NCBI GenBank assembly: GCA_018664745.1
Contig: JABJNS010000095.1
Span: forward strand, 1 to 6,758
Origin: Flavobacteriales bacterium
GTDB taxonomy: Bacteria; Bacteroidota; Bacteroidia; Flavobacteriales; BACL11
Length of the DNA: 6,758 bases
Direction: 5' to 3'
The notes below the pieces were generated by a model. It saw only the letters and a program-made list of their open reading frames with translations, ran no database searches and was not told the origin of the DNA. Shown here in pieces: positions 6,506 to 6,758 of this stretch (the first letter of the stretch is position 1; each line of letters opens with the position of its first letter). Position numbers and translations under genes: made by a program.

Positions 6506-6721
6506 ATGGGAAAAGGAGATAGAAAGTCAAGAAAAGGAAAAATATTTAAAGGGAGTTATGGAGTGGTAAGGCCTAAAAAAAGTACGATAAAAGCTTTTGT
6601 TCCAACTAAAAAGAAAGAAGTAAAAAAAGAGGTAGTTGAAGAAAAGCCAGCAACTGTTAAAAAAAAGGTAGTAGCTAAGAAAAAAGCTGCTCCTAAAAAA
6701 ACAGCAACTAAAAAGAAGTAA
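6506..6721 (+). CDS. 30S ribosomal protein THX with long Lys/Ala-rich tail
   Basis: A 71-residue, strongly basic protein. Residues 1-25 (starting MGKGDRKSRKGKIFKGSYG and ending RPKK) match ribosomal protein THX, known from Thermus as a 26-residue peptide bound in the head of the 30S subunit. Bacteroidota carry longer forms. Residues 26-71 are a low-complexity tail rich in Lys, Ala, Val and Thr, with repeated KKK, AKKKAAPKK and TKKK, resembling a histone-H1 tail; a small acidic patch (VVEEK) lies near 44-48. The tail's function is unknown; extra rRNA contacts are the simplest idea. The gene begins 29 bases after trmH with an A-rich leader and no Shine-Dalgarno. No terminator is visible in the 37 bases left in the window. 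The identity of the N-terminal part is firm. Confidence 0.92.
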   Translation: MGKGDRKSRKGKIFKGSYGVVRPKKSTIKAFVPTKKKEVKKEVVEEKPATVKKKVVAKKKAAPKKTATKKK

Positions 6722-6758
6722 TCTTTACTTTCAGAAAATAATAGGTTAGTACTTAAGG

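Noticed and set aside
6590..6718. A-rich repetitive stretch as a DNA repeat element
   Set aside because: It is explained by Lys/Ala codons of the THX tail; no regular unit length is seen.
6722..6758. Terminator or new gene start at the right edge
   Set aside because: The last 37 bases show no hairpin with a T tract and no supportable start; the sequence is too short to judge.

Overview
The window looks like a stretch of chromosome from a member of the Bacteroidota, most likely a flavobacterium-like lineage. This rests on four things: AT-rich DNA, a TonB-dependent receptor followed directly by a DUF4249 lipoprotein, a long-tailed form of the small ribosomal protein THX, and A-rich start-site leaders with no Shine-Dalgarno motif. 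Two exact matches to the Bacteroidota -7 promoter element (TAnnTTTG) agree with this. All seven genes lie on the + strand and are tightly packed. No gap between genes exceeds 77 bases. I see no mobile element, tRNA, rRNA or CRISPR array.

Left part (1-2841): the C-terminal half of an outer-membrane TonB-dependent receptor runs in from the left edge. Two bases after its stop comes a DUF4249 lipoprotein, and the two probably form an uptake or surface unit of unknown substrate. Sixteen bases later comes trxB, thioredoxin reductase, which is probably read through from the same transcript because I see no clear promoter of its own. A good hairpin-plus-T-tract terminator closes this block.

Middle part (2850-4768): a RecQ-family DNA helicase stands alone between the terminator and a second promoter candidate. 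Its zinc-binding cysteines sit about 160 residues later than in E. coli RecQ, so it belongs to a divergent RecQ type.

Right part (4773-6758): fmt (methionyl-tRNA formyltransferase) overlaps by four bases a TrmH-family 2'-O-methyltransferase, and the gene for ribosomal protein THX follows after 29 bases. All three act on translation: initiator-tRNA formylation, tRNA/rRNA ribose methylation and the small subunit.

The window is mostly ordinary housekeeping. I found no convincing undescribed multi-gene system. The parts most worth a second look are the receptor/DUF4249 pair, the RecQ domain order, the histone-H1-like tail of THX, and a perfect palindrome overlapping the likely fmt promoter.
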